DNA of 64,000 nt from an uncultured Lachnospiraceae bacterium (GCA_910576815.1 CAJTKA010000002.1:124001-188000); one strand, 5' to 3'. Positions 16,152-25,876 are shown, numbered from the stretch's first letter. The notes: generated from the letters alone by a model not told the origin. Numbers and translations: made by a program.

Positions 16152-16994
16152 TCACACACGCTCGCTAAAATAGCTTTTGTACCCTTCCCCGAAAACCTCC
16201 GACGCGCTGGTGATGATGGTAAAGGATTCGGGGTCCTCCTGCTTGACGATCTCCTCCGCCCGTGGAGAGACCGTCTTTTTTACCACGCACATAATGACCT
16301 TCTTGTTATCTCCACTATATGCGCCCTGCCCGTTTATATATGTCACGCCGACTGTCAGCTCCGCCATCAGCCGCTCCGCGATCCTATCCGCCTGACTGCT
16401 GATGATATAGAGAAGTTTTGCCTCATCTCTGCCGTAGAGCACGATGTCCATCACCAACGAGGTCGTCGTGATAGATATCGCCGCATACAGCGCCGCGTTC
16501 ACATCCCGGAACAAAAAGCCGGAAAGCGTCACCACCAGGGCATCCGCAATAAAAAATAGCTTTCCCGTGCGCAAATGCGGGAACTTAAGCCGCAGCGCCT
16601 TGACAATGATATCCATACCGCCCGTAGTGGCTCCCGCGCGAAAGATCACGCCCACGGAGACCGCCGTCAGACTCCCGCCCACCAGCGCCGCCAACAAAAT
16701 ATCCTCCGTAGCCGCCCCTAAAGGCGCCAGCAGATTCGTAAAGACCGAAATCAACGCTGTTGCGTAGATAGATGAAAGCGTCAGGCCGATTCCAAACTTC
16801 CAGATGGCAAAAACAAGGATCGGAATATTGAGCAGCATGATATACGTGCCTGTACCAATCGCTAAAAATTTATTTAAAATAATGGCAATACCGGTCACAC
16901 CTCCGGGCGCCATATTGTTAGGGTCTGTAAAGAGACTGACCCCGGCGGCATACAAAAATGCTGCTGCCGTTATGATAGCATACTTTTTTATCAT
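16152..16994 (-). CDS. YitT family membrane protein
   Basis: 280 residues. Five to six membrane spans fill the first ~190 residues (the YitT/DUF161 region, with FTDPNNMAPGGVTGIAIIL and AGATTGGMDIIVKAL). A soluble DUF2179 domain follows (TVGVTYINGQGAYSGDNKK) and ends ASEVFGEGYKSYF. The family's transport role is unsettled. It lies between ilvA and the GH25 gene on the same strand. Confidence 0.88.
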   Translation of the reverse strand: MIKKYAIITAAAFLYAAGVSLFTDPNNMAPGGVTGIAIILNKFLAIGTGTYIMLLNIPILVFAIWKFGIGLTLSSIYATALISVFTNLLAPLGAATEDILLAALVGGSLTAVSVGVIFRAGATTGGMDIIVKALRLKFPHLRTGKLFFIADALVVTLSGFLFRDVNAALYAAISITTTSLVMDIVLYGRDEAKLLYIISSQADRIAERLMAELTVGVTYINGQGAYSGDNKKVIMCVVKKTVSPRAEEIVKQEDPESFTIITSASEVFGEGYKSYFSERV

Positions 16995-17083
16995 GATAAG
17001 TCCTGCCTTTTTCTCTGTACTGCTATCATATCCAGTTTCATCCCATCATAATCAGCCTGCCAAAGCCCGCAAATCCGCGGTTC

Positions 17084-18307
17084 TTATACACTCGCCCGTA
17101 CCAGTTTCGGCTGATACCCCTGCTCCTCAAGCGCCTTCATGATCTGATTCTTATGCTCAGTGCCGTAGGCTTCCAGCGTAATCCTAAGCTCCACCGCCGC
17201 ATTTCTGTTGATGGAAACAAACTGGTTGTGATCGAGCTTGATGACGTTGCCGCTCTCTTTGGCAATCACGTCGGACACTCTGGAGAGCTCGCCCGGCTTA
17301 TCCGGCAGGAGCACCGAGACCGTAAAGATTCGATCCCGCAGTACCAGACCCTGCTGCACCACAGAGGACATGGTGATCACATCCATGTTGCCACCGCTTA
17401 AGATGGACACCACCTTCTTGTTTTTCACGTTCAAATGCTTTAAGGCCGCCACCGTCAAAAGGCCGGAATTTTCCACCACCATCTTATGATTCTCCACCAT
17501 ATCGAGGAAGGCGCCAACCAGCTCCTCGTCCTCCACGGAGATGATATCGTCCAAATTCTTGCTCACATAAGGGAATATTTTTTCACCAGGCGTCTTGACC
17601 GCAGTGCCGTCTGCGATGGTGTTCACCTGCGGCATGGTCTGCACCTTGCCCGCCTTGATGGACGCCTGCATACAGGCTGCGCCCGCCGGCTCCACGCCGA
17701 TGACCTTGATCTTCGGATTCAACAGCTTTGCCAACGTGGAAACGCCTGTGGCCAGACCGCCGCCGCCGATGGGCACCAGGATATAGTCAACGAGAGGCAG
17801 TTCCTTGATGATCTCCATGGCGATGGTTCCCTGCCCTGTGGCCACATCCAGATCGTCGAACGGGTGTACAAATGTATATCCCTTCTCCTCTGCCAGATCC
17901 AGCGCATAAGCACAGGCCTCGTCATAGACATCCCCGCTCAGGATCACTTCTGCTCCGTAGCCTTTCGTGCGGTTCACCTTGATCAGGGGGGTGGTATTGG
18001 GCATCACGATCACCGCTTTCACGCCGTAACATTTAGCGGCGTAGGCCACGCCCTGCGCGTGGTTCCCTGCGGAAGCCGTGATCAGACCCTTTTCCCGTTC
18101 TTCCTCCGTGAGCGTGCTGATCTTATAGTAGGCGCCGCGCAGCTTATAGGCTCCCGTCAACTGCATGTTTTCCGGTTTTAAGTAGACCTTGTTGCCCGTC
18201 TGCGCACTGAAATAGTCGCTGTAGACAAGCTTCGTCTCGGAGGCGACCTCCTTTACGATCTCATACGCTTCCTCGAACTTGTCCAATGTCAGATCCTTCG
18301 TACTCAT
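17084..18307 (-). CDS. ilvA: Threonine ammonia-lyase (threonine dehydratase)
   Basis: 407 residues. The enzyme deaminates threonine to 2-oxobutanoate with pyridoxal phosphate. The PLP lysine is in QLTGAYKLRGA near residue 60, the phosphate-binding loop is PIGGGGLATGV near 185, and a single ACT domain occupies about 325-407. Length and the single ACT suit the shorter, catabolic-like or Ile-insensitive group more than the two-ACT biosynthetic enzyme, so ilvA versus tdcB is not settled. It follows ftsY by 19 bases in an operon with cell-biology genes. Confidence 0.9.
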   Translation of the reverse strand: MSTKDLTLDKFEEAYEIVKEVASETKLVYSDYFSAQTGNKVYLKPENMQLTGAYKLRGAYYKISTLTEEEREKGLITASAGNHAQGVAYAAKCYGVKAVIVMPNTTPLIKVNRTKGYGAEVILSGDVYDEACAYALDLAEEKGYTFVHPFDDLDVATGQGTIAMEIIKELPLVDYILVPIGGGGLATGVSTLAKLLNPKIKVIGVEPAGAACMQASIKAGKVQTMPQVNTIADGTAVKTPGEKIFPYVSKNLDDIISVEDEELVGAFLDMVENHKMVVENSGLLTVAALKHLNVKNKKVVSILSGGNMDVITMSSVVQQGLVLRDRIFTVSVLLPDKPGELSRVSDVIAKESGNVIKLDHNQFVSINRNAAVELRITLEAYGTEHKNQIMKALEEQGYQPKLVRASV

Positions 18308-18326
18308 TTCTGTTCCCTCTTTCTTT

Positions 18327-19277
18327 TTATTCTTCCGTCTCCTCAGCCGCTTTCACGTCGAAAAGCGCATCCACAAACTGCTCGGCGTCAAATTTCTGCA
18401 GATCCTCGATGGATTCGCCCACGCCGATATATTTTACGGGCACCTGTAATTCCGACTGTACCGCCACTGCGATACCGCCTTTTGCCGTCCCGTCCAGCTT
18501 CGTTAAGATAATGCCCGTCACCTGCGCCACCTCTGCAAACTCCCTGGCCTGCTGCAGAGCATTCTGCCCCGTGGTGCCGTCCAAAACGATCAGATTCTCC
18601 CGATGGGCACCGGGAAACTCCCGCTCAATGATACGGTCGATCTTTTTCAGTTCTTCCATGAGATTCTTTTTATTGTGAAGCCGCCCTGCCGTATCGCATA
18701 AGAGCACATCTGCATTTCTGGCCTTGGCCGCATTCACGGCATCAAAGATCACACTGGCAGGATCCGCGCCTTCCGTGCCGCCGATGAGATCCACGCCTGC
18801 TCTGGCTGCCCACGCCGAAAGCTGCTCTCCCGCCGCCGCACGAAAGGTATCCGCCGCCGCGATCAATACCTTCCTGCCCTGTCCTTTGAGCTGTCCCGCC
18901 AGCTTTCCGACAGTGGTCGTCTTGCCAACACCGTTGACACCGATCACCAGCACCACGGACTGCTCCTTCTCAAAGTCATAGGCTGTCTCGCCCACCTGCA
19001 TCTGTTCCTTGATATTACGGATCAGGTATTCCCGACAGGCTTCCGGCTCTTTGATATGATTCTCCTTCACCTGCTGACGCAGTTTTGTCAGGATCTCATC
19101 CGTGGCGGCAACGCCGATATCTCCCATGATGAGGATTTCTTCCAGCTCCTCGTAAAAGTCCTCGTCAATGCTGGAAAACCCGCTAAATACCGAGTCGATC
19201 CCATGTACGATATTGTTTCTGGTCTTCGTGAGGCCATCCTTTAACCTGCCAAAAAAACCTTTCTTTTCTTCGTTCAT
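18327..19277 (-). CDS. ftsY: SRP receptor GTPase FtsY
   Basis: 316 residues. The NG domain is complete: P-loop GVNGVGKTTTVGKLAGQL near residue 113, DTAGRLHNKKNLM near 195 and TKLDGTAKGG near 260. The long acidic A-domain of E. coli FtsY is missing, as is common in Firmicutes. It docks SRP-ribosome complexes at the membrane. The ATG is one base past the smc stop, so the two are coupled. Confidence 0.97.
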   Translation of the reverse strand: MNEEKKGFFGRLKDGLTKTRNNIVHGIDSVFSGFSSIDEDFYEELEEILIMGDIGVAATDEILTKLRQQVKENHIKEPEACREYLIRNIKEQMQVGETAYDFEKEQSVVLVIGVNGVGKTTTVGKLAGQLKGQGRKVLIAAADTFRAAAGEQLSAWAARAGVDLIGGTEGADPASVIFDAVNAAKARNADVLLCDTAGRLHNKKNLMEELKKIDRIIEREFPGAHRENLIVLDGTTGQNALQQAREFAEVAQVTGIILTKLDGTAKGGIAVAVQSELQVPVKYIGVGESIEDLQKFDAEQFVDALFDVKAAEETEE

Positions 19278-19278
19278 A

Positions 19279-22200
19279 TCAATCCTCTAATTCTTTATCG
19301 ATCAGATTTACGCTCACAAGCGTGGAAACACCCTTTTCCTGCATGGTGATGCCGTAGAGCCTGTCCGCCTTCTCCATGGTGCCGCGTCTGTGCGTGATCA
19401 CGATAAACTGCGTGCTCTTAGTCAGCTTGTGCAGATACTTGGCAAAGCGGGTCACATTGTTCTCGTCAAGAGCCGCCTCGATCTCATCAAGCAGACAGAA
19501 AGGCGAGGGCTTCAAATTCTGGATGGCAAAGAGAAGACAAATCGCAGTCAGCGACTTCTCGCCACCCGACATCTGCATCATATTGACCAGCTTCTTGCCC
19601 GGGGGCTGCGCGATCACCAGGATGCCCGCCTCCAGCACGTCCTCATCTTCTATCAGTTCCAGCGCCCCCTTACCGCCGCCGAACAGCTCCTTAAATACCT
19701 TATCAAATTCCCGATTGATCTGGGCAAACTTTTCATTGAACTGCTTGCGCATGGAAGTATCCAGCTCCTCGATAATACTGAGCAGAGTCTTTTCCGCCTC
19801 CACCAGATCGTCGTGCTGTGTCTTTAAGAAGGTGTAACGCTCCATCAGGTTCCGATAATCCTCGATGGCGTTTACGTTCACGTCGCCAAGTTTCCTGATC
19901 TCGTCCTTCAAGCCGCCGATCTGTTTCTTCATGGCGGGCAGATCGTTCATCTCCTCGCTTTTTAAGCCCTCTGCATCGGAAAGCGTGATCTCGTACTCGT
20001 CCCACATATAATTGATCTGGGACTCAATGGACTCCTCCATCCGCTCCTTCTGGGCATTCAGACGGTACACTTCCTTGTCAAGCGCCGCCATACGCTCGGA
20101 AAGCTCCTCTCTGGAAGTGAAGAAATTCTTCTGCTTTCCGGCAAGCTCCTCCTTGCTTTCCATGTCCTCTTTCAGCTTCTTTTCCGCATCGGTCTGCGCC
20201 GTGTGGGAAGCTGCGATGGTGCGCTCGATCTCTAAAATGTTCTCCTTCTTGCGCTCCACCTCCTCCTTGCCCAAATGAAGTCCTTCTTTCACCTCGGCAA
20301 GCTCCGCCTGATAACGCTCCCGTTCGCCGTCAACACGCTCTAAGTTCTGGCGCTTGAAGTCGGCGCTCTGGCGCATCTTTTCGACTTCCACATCCCATTC
20401 GGAGACTTTTGCCGCCTGCACCGACTCCTGTGCGCGTTTCTCCTCCAACTGCGTCTGAAACTCTGCGATCTGCGTCTCTACGTTCTTTTCTAAGGCCTCA
20501 GAATCAGCCAGCTCCTTTGCCGCCTCATCCTTCCCTTTCCTGATCTCACCGATCTGTGTCTCGATATCCTGTTCCTCGGTCTTTAACTCACCAAAGCCCT
20601 CGGTCGTCTCGTTCTTTTTCTCCTCCGCCTGCATCACGCTCATTCTGGCGGTGTTCTGTTCAATAAACTTACGCTGGATCTGTCCCTTGACATCCTCGAT
20701 CTCCAAACGCAGCTTATTGCGGCCCTTCTTGGTATCCTCGATCTCATTTAAGAGCCTGTCGATCTCTTTTACATATTCTTTGACTTTCTTTTCCAGTTCC
20801 TCCATCTCCCTGCGCCTGCCCAGGAGATTGGAATTATTCTTGAAAGCGCCGCCGCTGATGGCACCGCCAGGCACCAAAAGTTCGCCCTCCAGCGTCACCA
20901 TACGGATGCCGTAATCAAACTTTCTGGCGATCTTCACCGCATTGTCTACGTTGTCGACCACCATGATGCGGCCCAGCATCGCCTTGGCGACATTCTTATA
21001 TTTTTTCTCGATTTTCACAAGGGCGTCCGCCATCCCCACCACGCCCGGCTCTTTGAGCGCTTCCGGGTTCTTAAATTCCTGCGGCCGAGTAATGCTTGTG
21101 AGCGGCAGGAAGGTTGCCCGTCCCGCTCTGGCCTTCTTTAAGAAGCCGATCATGCGCTTGGCGGTCTCCTCATCCTCGGTGACGATATTCTGGATATTGC
21201 CTCCCAGCGCCGTCTCGATCGCCGTCTCATATTTAGCATCTACCTGAATGATATCCGCCACCACGCCGATGATGCCCTTCTCACTGTCCTTCTTCTCCAT
21301 GACGGCCTTTACGCTGCCGCCGTATCCCTCATAACGCTCCGTCAGATTGGAAAGCGCTTCCAATTTTGATTTCTGCTGATGGTAGAGCACCTGGGTGTCC
21401 CGAAGCTTCTGATCCTTTGCCGCCAGTTCGTCGCGCACACCGACCAGCTGCTCCTCCATAAGTTCCTGCTTCTCCGTCAGCTCCTTGATCGATACCGTGA
21501 TGGCATCAAATTCTTCTTCCAGCTTTTTGATGGTCTCGGTCTGCTCCGCCTCGTCGGACTTTGCCCGCAGCAGCCTGGAATTGAGCTCCGCCTTGCGGAT
21601 GTTCACCTGCTCCAGCATGGTATCAAAACGGCCCAGCTTTGACTTGATGGTCGCCCTGTTGTTGAGGGCCTCTATGATGGTATTCTTTCCGCTTTCGATA
21701 TGATTATTTAAGGTCTCGATCTCACTCTGGGTGGTCTCCAAAAGCGTTCTGGCCTGACTGCGTTCCTCCTCCAATGCCGCCAGCTTCTCGTCGATCTCCT
21801 GTTTCTCTGCAAGGATCGTCTCCCGCTCTTTGTCCCGCTCCGCCAGCTGTTCGCTGATGCTGCGGATCCGGCTCTGCAGATGTTCTTCATTGCCTTCCGC
21901 GGAGTGGATCTGTTCCTTTAAGACATTGATCTCGCCCTCCAGCTTGGAGCGCATGACACCCGTATCCGTAAGGGTCGCCCTCGCCGCCTCGATCTGTTCG
22001 TCCAGCTCCTCTATGCGGTTTTGGATCCGCTCATATTCTTCCTTGATGGACTCGTATTTTCCCGTCGTCTCGGCAAGGTCTCCCGAAGCGATGGAAAGCT
22101 TCTCGTCCACTTCTTTTAACTGCTCTGTTACCCGTATATTTTCCAGCAAAAAAACGTTGACATCAAGTGTCTTTAACTCCTCTTTTTTGCGCAGATAAAT

Positions 22201-22839
22201 CCTCGCCTTATCCGCCTGCTTCTCCAAAGGACCCGTCTGCTTTTCCAGCTCGGCTAAAATATCGTTTACGCGCACCAGATTCTGCTTTTCCGCTTCCAGC
22301 TTCTTCTGGGCTGCATATTTTCTTCTCTTGAATTTCACAATGCCGGCAGCCTCGTCAAAAAGCTCTCTGCGCTCCTCAGGCTTACCGCTCAAGATCTTGT
22401 CGATCTGTCCCTGTCCAATGATGGAATACCCCTCTTTACCGATACCGGTGTCATAGAAAAGCTCGTTCACATCCTTTAAGCGGCAGGGCGTGCCGTTTAG
22501 CATATATTCGCTCTCACCGGAACGGTACAGCCGCCTTGACACCGTCACCTCATCGTAGTCGATGGCCAGCTGGTGGTCGGAATTATCCAGCGTAATGGCC
22601 ACGTAGGCATAGCCCAGGGGCTTTCTCATCTCCGTACCGGAGAAAATCACGTCCTGCATGGAGACACCGCGAAGCTGTTTGATGCGCTGTTCGCCAAGCA
22701 CCCAGCGGACCGCATCGGCAACGTTGCTCTTTCCGGAGCCGTTTGGTCCCACAATGCCTGTAATACCGTTGTGAAATTTGAAATTGATCTTATTGGCAAA
22801 GGACTTAAATCCATGTACCTCTATACTCTTTAAATACAT
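19279..22839 (-). CDS. smc: Chromosome partition protein SMC
   Basis: 1186 residues, full length. Walker A GPNGSGKSNVADAVRWVLGE lies at the N-terminus, then a long coiled coil, a hinge at about 515-645 (GGSVKAVME ... GALSGG-like GGAISGG), a second coiled coil, the signature MSGGEKSLTAICLL and Walker B FCLLDEIEAALD at the C-terminus. SMC organises and separates chromosomes with ScpAB. The order rnc-smc-ftsY is conserved in Firmicutes. Confidence 0.97.
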   Translation of the reverse strand: MYLKSIEVHGFKSFANKINFKFHNGITGIVGPNGSGKSNVADAVRWVLGEQRIKQLRGVSMQDVIFSGTEMRKPLGYAYVAITLDNSDHQLAIDYDEVTVSRRLYRSGESEYMLNGTPCRLKDVNELFYDTGIGKEGYSIIGQGQIDKILSGKPEERRELFDEAAGIVKFKRRKYAAQKKLEAEKQNLVRVNDILAELEKQTGPLEKQADKARIYLRKKEELKTLDVNVFLLENIRVTEQLKEVDEKLSIASGDLAETTGKYESIKEEYERIQNRIEELDEQIEAARATLTDTGVMRSKLEGEINVLKEQIHSAEGNEEHLQSRIRSISEQLAERDKERETILAEKQEIDEKLAALEEERSQARTLLETTQSEIETLNNHIESGKNTIIEALNNRATIKSKLGRFDTMLEQVNIRKAELNSRLLRAKSDEAEQTETIKKLEEEFDAITVSIKELTEKQELMEEQLVGVRDELAAKDQKLRDTQVLYHQQKSKLEALSNLTERYEGYGGSVKAVMEKKDSEKGIIGVVADIIQVDAKYETAIETALGGNIQNIVTEDEETAKRMIGFLKKARAGRATFLPLTSITRPQEFKNPEALKEPGVVGMADALVKIEKKYKNVAKAMLGRIMVVDNVDNAVKIARKFDYGIRMVTLEGELLVPGGAISGGAFKNNSNLLGRRREMEELEKKVKEYVKEIDRLLNEIEDTKKGRNKLRLEIEDVKGQIQRKFIEQNTARMSVMQAEEKKNETTEGFGELKTEEQDIETQIGEIRKGKDEAAKELADSEALEKNVETQIAEFQTQLEEKRAQESVQAAKVSEWDVEVEKMRQSADFKRQNLERVDGERERYQAELAEVKEGLHLGKEEVERKKENILEIERTIAASHTAQTDAEKKLKEDMESKEELAGKQKNFFTSREELSERMAALDKEVYRLNAQKERMEESIESQINYMWDEYEITLSDAEGLKSEEMNDLPAMKKQIGGLKDEIRKLGDVNVNAIEDYRNLMERYTFLKTQHDDLVEAEKTLLSIIEELDTSMRKQFNEKFAQINREFDKVFKELFGGGKGALELIEDEDVLEAGILVIAQPPGKKLVNMMQMSGGEKSLTAICLLFAIQNLKPSPFCLLDEIEAALDENNVTRFAKYLHKLTKSTQFIVITHRRGTMEKADRLYGITMQEKGVSTLVSVNLIDKELED

Positions 22840-22854
22840 ATGTACCTCTATCCG

Positions 22855-23544
22855 TTATTTCTTTTTTCTGGCAAGGAGCGCCTGATAGGCGGCCTGTTGC
22901 TCCGCTGCCTTTTTGGAATGACCGCTTCCTTTCCCTACCTTTATGGTTCCCACATAAGCTTCCACCTCAAAGATCTTATCATGCTGGGGTCCTTCTTCCC
23001 GCACGAGCTTATAACTAAGCTCGCCATGATTCTCCTGCTGTACGAGTTCCTGCAGCGTCGTCTTGGCATCATAAAAAAGCTGCTTATGTTCCAGGTCTGA
23101 AAGCACAAACCGGTGGATAAAGGCGGAAGCCTTCTCCAGTCCTCCGTCCAGATAGATGGCGCCGATCACCGCTTCCATCACATCGGAGACGATAGAATCC
23201 CTGCCTCTGCCCCCCGTAACTTCCTCCCCCTTACCAAGCAGGATATACTGCTCTAAAGATATCTCTCGGGCACAGAAGGCAAGCGCCGGTTCACAGACCA
23301 TGGAAGCCCGCAGCTTTGACAGCCGCCCCTCAGCGTTTTCCTGTCGTTCCCGAAAGAGAAAGTCGCTGGTCACAAGCTCAAGCACCGCATCCCCCAAAAA
23401 TTCCAGACGTTCATAATTCCCGAATCTGTTGATTTTCATCTCATTTGCATAGGAGCTGTGCGTAAATGCCTGCCGCAGCAGTTTTTTATCGCTAAACGTA
23501 TACCCTATTTTCTCCTCCAGCTCACCCAGCGTTTTCTCTGTCAT
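22855..23544 (-). CDS. rnc: Ribonuclease III
   Basis: 229 residues. The catalytic signature ERLEFLGDAVLELV lies near residue 40, the second acidic cluster is in DVMEAVIGAIYLDGG near 115, and a C-terminal dsRNA-binding domain (TTLQELVQQENHGELSY ... KKAAEQQAAYQALL) completes it. It cuts structured RNAs and rRNA precursors. I chose the ATG at 23544 because GGAG is 6 bases upstream; the ATG at 23556 directly follows a terminator T-run and lacks a site. Confidence 0.96.
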   Translation of the reverse strand: MTEKTLGELEEKIGYTFSDKKLLRQAFTHSSYANEMKINRFGNYERLEFLGDAVLELVTSDFLFRERQENAEGRLSKLRASMVCEPALAFCAREISLEQYILLGKGEEVTGGRGRDSIVSDVMEAVIGAIYLDGGLEKASAFIHRFVLSDLEHKQLFYDAKTTLQELVQQENHGELSYKLVREEGPQHDKIFEVEAYVGTIKVGKGSGHSKKAAEQQAAYQALLARKKK

Positions 23545-23558
23545 AGAAATCTCCATTC

Positions 23559-23591
23559 AAAAAAAATCGCCCCTTCTGATGAGGAAGGGGC
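23559..23591 (-). terminator. Terminator between acpP and rnc
   Basis: GCCCCTTC (minus strand, from 23591) pairs perfectly with GAAGGGGC (ending 23569), followed by a run of eight T residues. It ends just ahead of the rnc ribosome site. Either plsX-acpP transcripts stop here, or the hairpin is a read-through point that sets rnc-smc-ftsY levels. Confidence 0.85.
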
Positions 23592-23598
23592 TTCCCTG

Positions 23599-23829
23599 TT
23601 ACTCCCTGCTGCTCCTGATCAATTCTACCGCCTCTCCCACTGTTGTGATACGTTCCGCCTTTTCGGCAGGTATCTCAATTTGAAAGGCATCCTCGATTCC
23701 CATAATGATCTGATACACATCCAAAGAGTCCGCGCCCAGATCTTCCAGAAAAGTGGTCTTCTCCGTGATTTCTCTGGGGTCCACATTCAAAACTTCCGCT
23801 ATCACTTCCTGTAACTTTTCCAGTTCCAT
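23599..23829 (-). CDS. acpP: Acyl carrier protein
   Basis: 76 residues. The phosphopantetheine serine is Ser35 in GADSLDVYQ. The fold-typical ends are present (EVLNVDPREITEKTTFLEDL, IEIPAEKAERITTVGEAV). It carries acyl chains in fatty-acid synthesis. The segment after the serine reads VYQIIMGIE rather than the usual VELIMALE, a modest departure in recognition helix II. It follows plsX, as usual. Confidence 0.95.
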   Translation of the reverse strand: MELEKLQEVIAEVLNVDPREITEKTTFLEDLGADSLDVYQIIMGIEDAFQIEIPAEKAERITTVGEAVELIRSSRE

Positions 23830-23895
23830 CTCAAAACCAACCTCATCGCTTCATGCGCTTCCCGCTATCGGTAACTTTGCCGCCGCCTGCCGTCT

Positions 23896-24909
23896 TCAGG
23901 CTTCCTGATTGGCGACTTTCTCTCTGATTTTCTCACTGATTTTCTGTTCTGTAAAAGTAATGCACTGCAAGATCGAGTTCCTGATCTCGTTTGCCTTAGA
24001 GCTTCCGTGTGTTTTCACCACCAGACCTTTTAAGCCCAAAAGCGGTGCACCGCCGTACTGTTCCAGATCAAAAGCCTTAAGCGTCGTCTTTAAGGCCGGT
24101 TTGACTAAGAGTGCGCCGATCTTGCTGCGCAGGGAGGTCATCATCCCCTCCTTTACTTTACTGATCAGGGTCAGTCCCACGCCCTCGTAGGTCTTTAAGA
24201 TCACATTGCCCACGAAGGCTTCGCAGACGATCACATCCGCTGCACCTGCCGGAATGTCTCTGGCTTCCACACTGCCGATGAAATTGATGTCAGGGCAGTT
24301 CTTTAACAGCGGAAAGGTTTCTTTCACAAGTGCGTTTCCCTTCTCCTCCTCCGCACCGATATTCACGATGCCGACCTTCGGGTTTTTCACCCCCATCACA
24401 TATTCCATATAAACGGAGCCCATCTTTGCAAACTGTACCAGATGAGAAGGTCTCGCATCCACATTCGCACCGCAGTCGATCAAAAGAGAACAGCCTGTCG
24501 CTGTCGGAATCAGCGGTGCCAGCGGCGGTCTCTCCACGCCCTTGATACGGCCGACAATGACCTGTCCGCCCACCAGCGTCGCACCGGTAGAGCCTGCTGA
24601 CACATAGGCATCACAGGTGCCGTCTTTTACCAGCGTAAGTGCTTTTACTAAGGAAGAATCCTTCTTGCTGCGGATCGCCATCACCGGCGGCTCCGCTGTC
24701 TCTATGATCTCAGAAGCATGAACAATCTCAATCTGTTCCTTCGGGTAAGTGTAGCCGGCAAGCTCTTTTTCCAGAACGTCCTGCTGCCCAACGAGATACA
24801 CCTTGACTTTTTTACTCTCGCAAACCGCTTCCACAGCGCCCTTCACCGTCTCCACGGGAGCATTGTCGCCGCCCATGGCGTCCACCGCCACCTTCACCCA
24901 TTCGTTCAT
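23896..24909 (-). CDS. plsX: Phosphate acyltransferase PlsX
   Basis: 337 residues. PlsX makes acyl-phosphate from acyl-ACP for phospholipid synthesis. Recognisable blocks are VAVDAMGGDNAP at the start, SAGSTGATLVGG near residue 95, IDCGANVDARP near 140 and GGAPLLGLKGLVVKTHG near 295. The ATG at 24909 has GGAG 7 bases upstream and begins at the conserved core; a longer frame to 24987 is unlikely. It is followed by acpP. Confidence 0.96.
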   Translation of the reverse strand: MNEWVKVAVDAMGGDNAPVETVKGAVEAVCESKKVKVYLVGQQDVLEKELAGYTYPKEQIEIVHASEIIETAEPPVMAIRSKKDSSLVKALTLVKDGTCDAYVSAGSTGATLVGGQVIVGRIKGVERPPLAPLIPTATGCSLLIDCGANVDARPSHLVQFAKMGSVYMEYVMGVKNPKVGIVNIGAEEEKGNALVKETFPLLKNCPDINFIGSVEARDIPAGAADVIVCEAFVGNVILKTYEGVGLTLISKVKEGMMTSLRSKIGALLVKPALKTTLKAFDLEQYGGAPLLGLKGLVVKTHGSSKANEIRNSILQCITFTEQKISEKIREKVANQEA

Positions 24910-24995
24910 ATCGTCTCTCCGATCCTCAGCCCCTAAAAGACCGCCTCTTTGCGTCGCTTCCATCCGCCCCGTTTCCTGTCGGGACATCTTATAAT

Positions 24996-25024
24996 AATAT
25001 ACTAAATAAACACATAAAAATCAA
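24996..25024 (-). promoter_or_regulatory. Promoter of plsX-acpP
   Basis: On the minus strand TTGATT (25024-25019), a 17-base spacer and TATATT (25001-24996). The -35 box overlaps the base of the terminator that ends the rpmF transcript. Confidence 0.6.
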
Positions 25025-25052
25025 GGCTTTCCGAGAAGTCCCGAAAAGCCTT
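25023..25052 (-). terminator. Terminator after rpmF
   Basis: AAGGCTTT and AAAGCCTT arms (25045-25052, 25023-25030), with further pairing inside, are followed on the minus strand by GATTTTTATG. It lies about 10 bases past the rpmF stop. Confidence 0.7.
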
Positions 25053-25061
25053 TCACACCGA

Positions 25062-25241
25062 TCAGTCAACTGCAATGATCTCTTTTTTGTTGTATGTGCC
25101 GCATTTTTTACAAACTCTGTGAGGCACCATCAGCGCGCCGCACTTGCTGCATTTTACCAACGTGGGAGCAGTCATCTTCCAGTTTGCTCTCCTTTTGTCT
25201 CTCCTACCCTTAGAAGATTTGTTTTTCGGACAAATAGACAT
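25062..25241 (-). CDS. rpmF: 50S ribosomal protein L32
   Basis: 59 residues. The start MSICPKNKSSKGRRDKRRAN matches L32. Four cysteines (CSKC and CKKC) form the zinc ribbon seen in zinc-containing L32 forms. GGAGG lies 7 bases before the ATG at 25241. It starts 2 bases after the YceD stop, the widespread yceD-rpmF order. Confidence 0.97.
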   Translation of the reverse strand: MSICPKNKSSKGRRDKRRANWKMTAPTLVKCSKCGALMVPHRVCKKCGTYNKKEIIAVD

Positions 25242-25243
25242 CG

Positions 25244-25768
25244 TCACACCTCCCTTTCCGCTTCAAAAATATCTTTGATCGCCGCCATTCTGGGATCAGG
25301 CACGAAATGATCGCAATCGCACGTTCCCTCATTCAGATCCCTGCCGCATGTGGGACAGATTCCCTTACAATCCGGCTTACACAGAATCTTCATAGGCCAG
25401 CTTGTCACTATCTCACTGATCAGTAAGTCGTCTATGTCAAGCACATAACCGTCCATGAAAGGCTGTTCTTCATAGACTGCCGGATCCGATGAAGCCTCCG
25501 GCGCCCAAACCTCTCTGGTAAAGCGAAGCAATAGCTCCTGTTCCACAGGCTTTAAGCATCTGTCGCAAACCGCCTTGAAAGCAAATGCCGCTTCCGCCTC
25601 GATCTTTGCTTTTCCTTTTCCGGTGTTCGTAAAAACGAAGGATATCGGAGACAGCGCATGTCCCGGATATGTCTCGCCGCAGGCGGAAATCTCCGTGATC
25701 TGTGTCTCTACCTGCGTCTCAACGACTTTTTCCTCGTTTGTCAGGACTTCGGTCAGGTTCAAAAACAT
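25244..25768 (-). CDS. YceD family (DUF177) protein
   Basis: 174 residues. DUF177 proteins precede rpmF in most bacteria and are linked with 23S rRNA processing. The family core is seen in FKAVCDRCLKPVEQEL, and the C-terminus has CKPDCKGICPTCGRDLNEG with a cluster of cysteines. The ATG at 25768 has GGGAG 6 bases upstream; a TTG at 25795 would lie inside the -10 box. Confidence 0.9.
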   Translation of the reverse strand: MFLNLTEVLTNEEKVVETQVETQITEISACGETYPGHALSPISFVFTNTGKGKAKIEAEAAFAFKAVCDRCLKPVEQELLLRFTREVWAPEASSDPAVYEEQPFMDGYVLDIDDLLISEIVTSWPMKILCKPDCKGICPTCGRDLNEGTCDCDHFVPDPRMAAIKDIFEAEREV

Positions 25769-25794
25769 AGCAGACTCCCATTCATACGCAAACA

Positions 25795-25823
25795 ATTATA
25801 CATAGGGCACATGGGTTTGTCAA
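25795..25823 (-). promoter_or_regulatory. Consensus promoter of yceD-rpmF
   Basis: TTGACA (25823-25818), a 17-base spacer and TATAAT (25800-25795) on the minus strand, both boxes perfect. High expression is expected for a ribosomal-protein operon. Confidence 0.9.
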
Positions 25824-25876
25824 CCGATAATTTTTGAATCGCCCCCGGTAATGCTTTCCCTTCACCGTAAACCATA

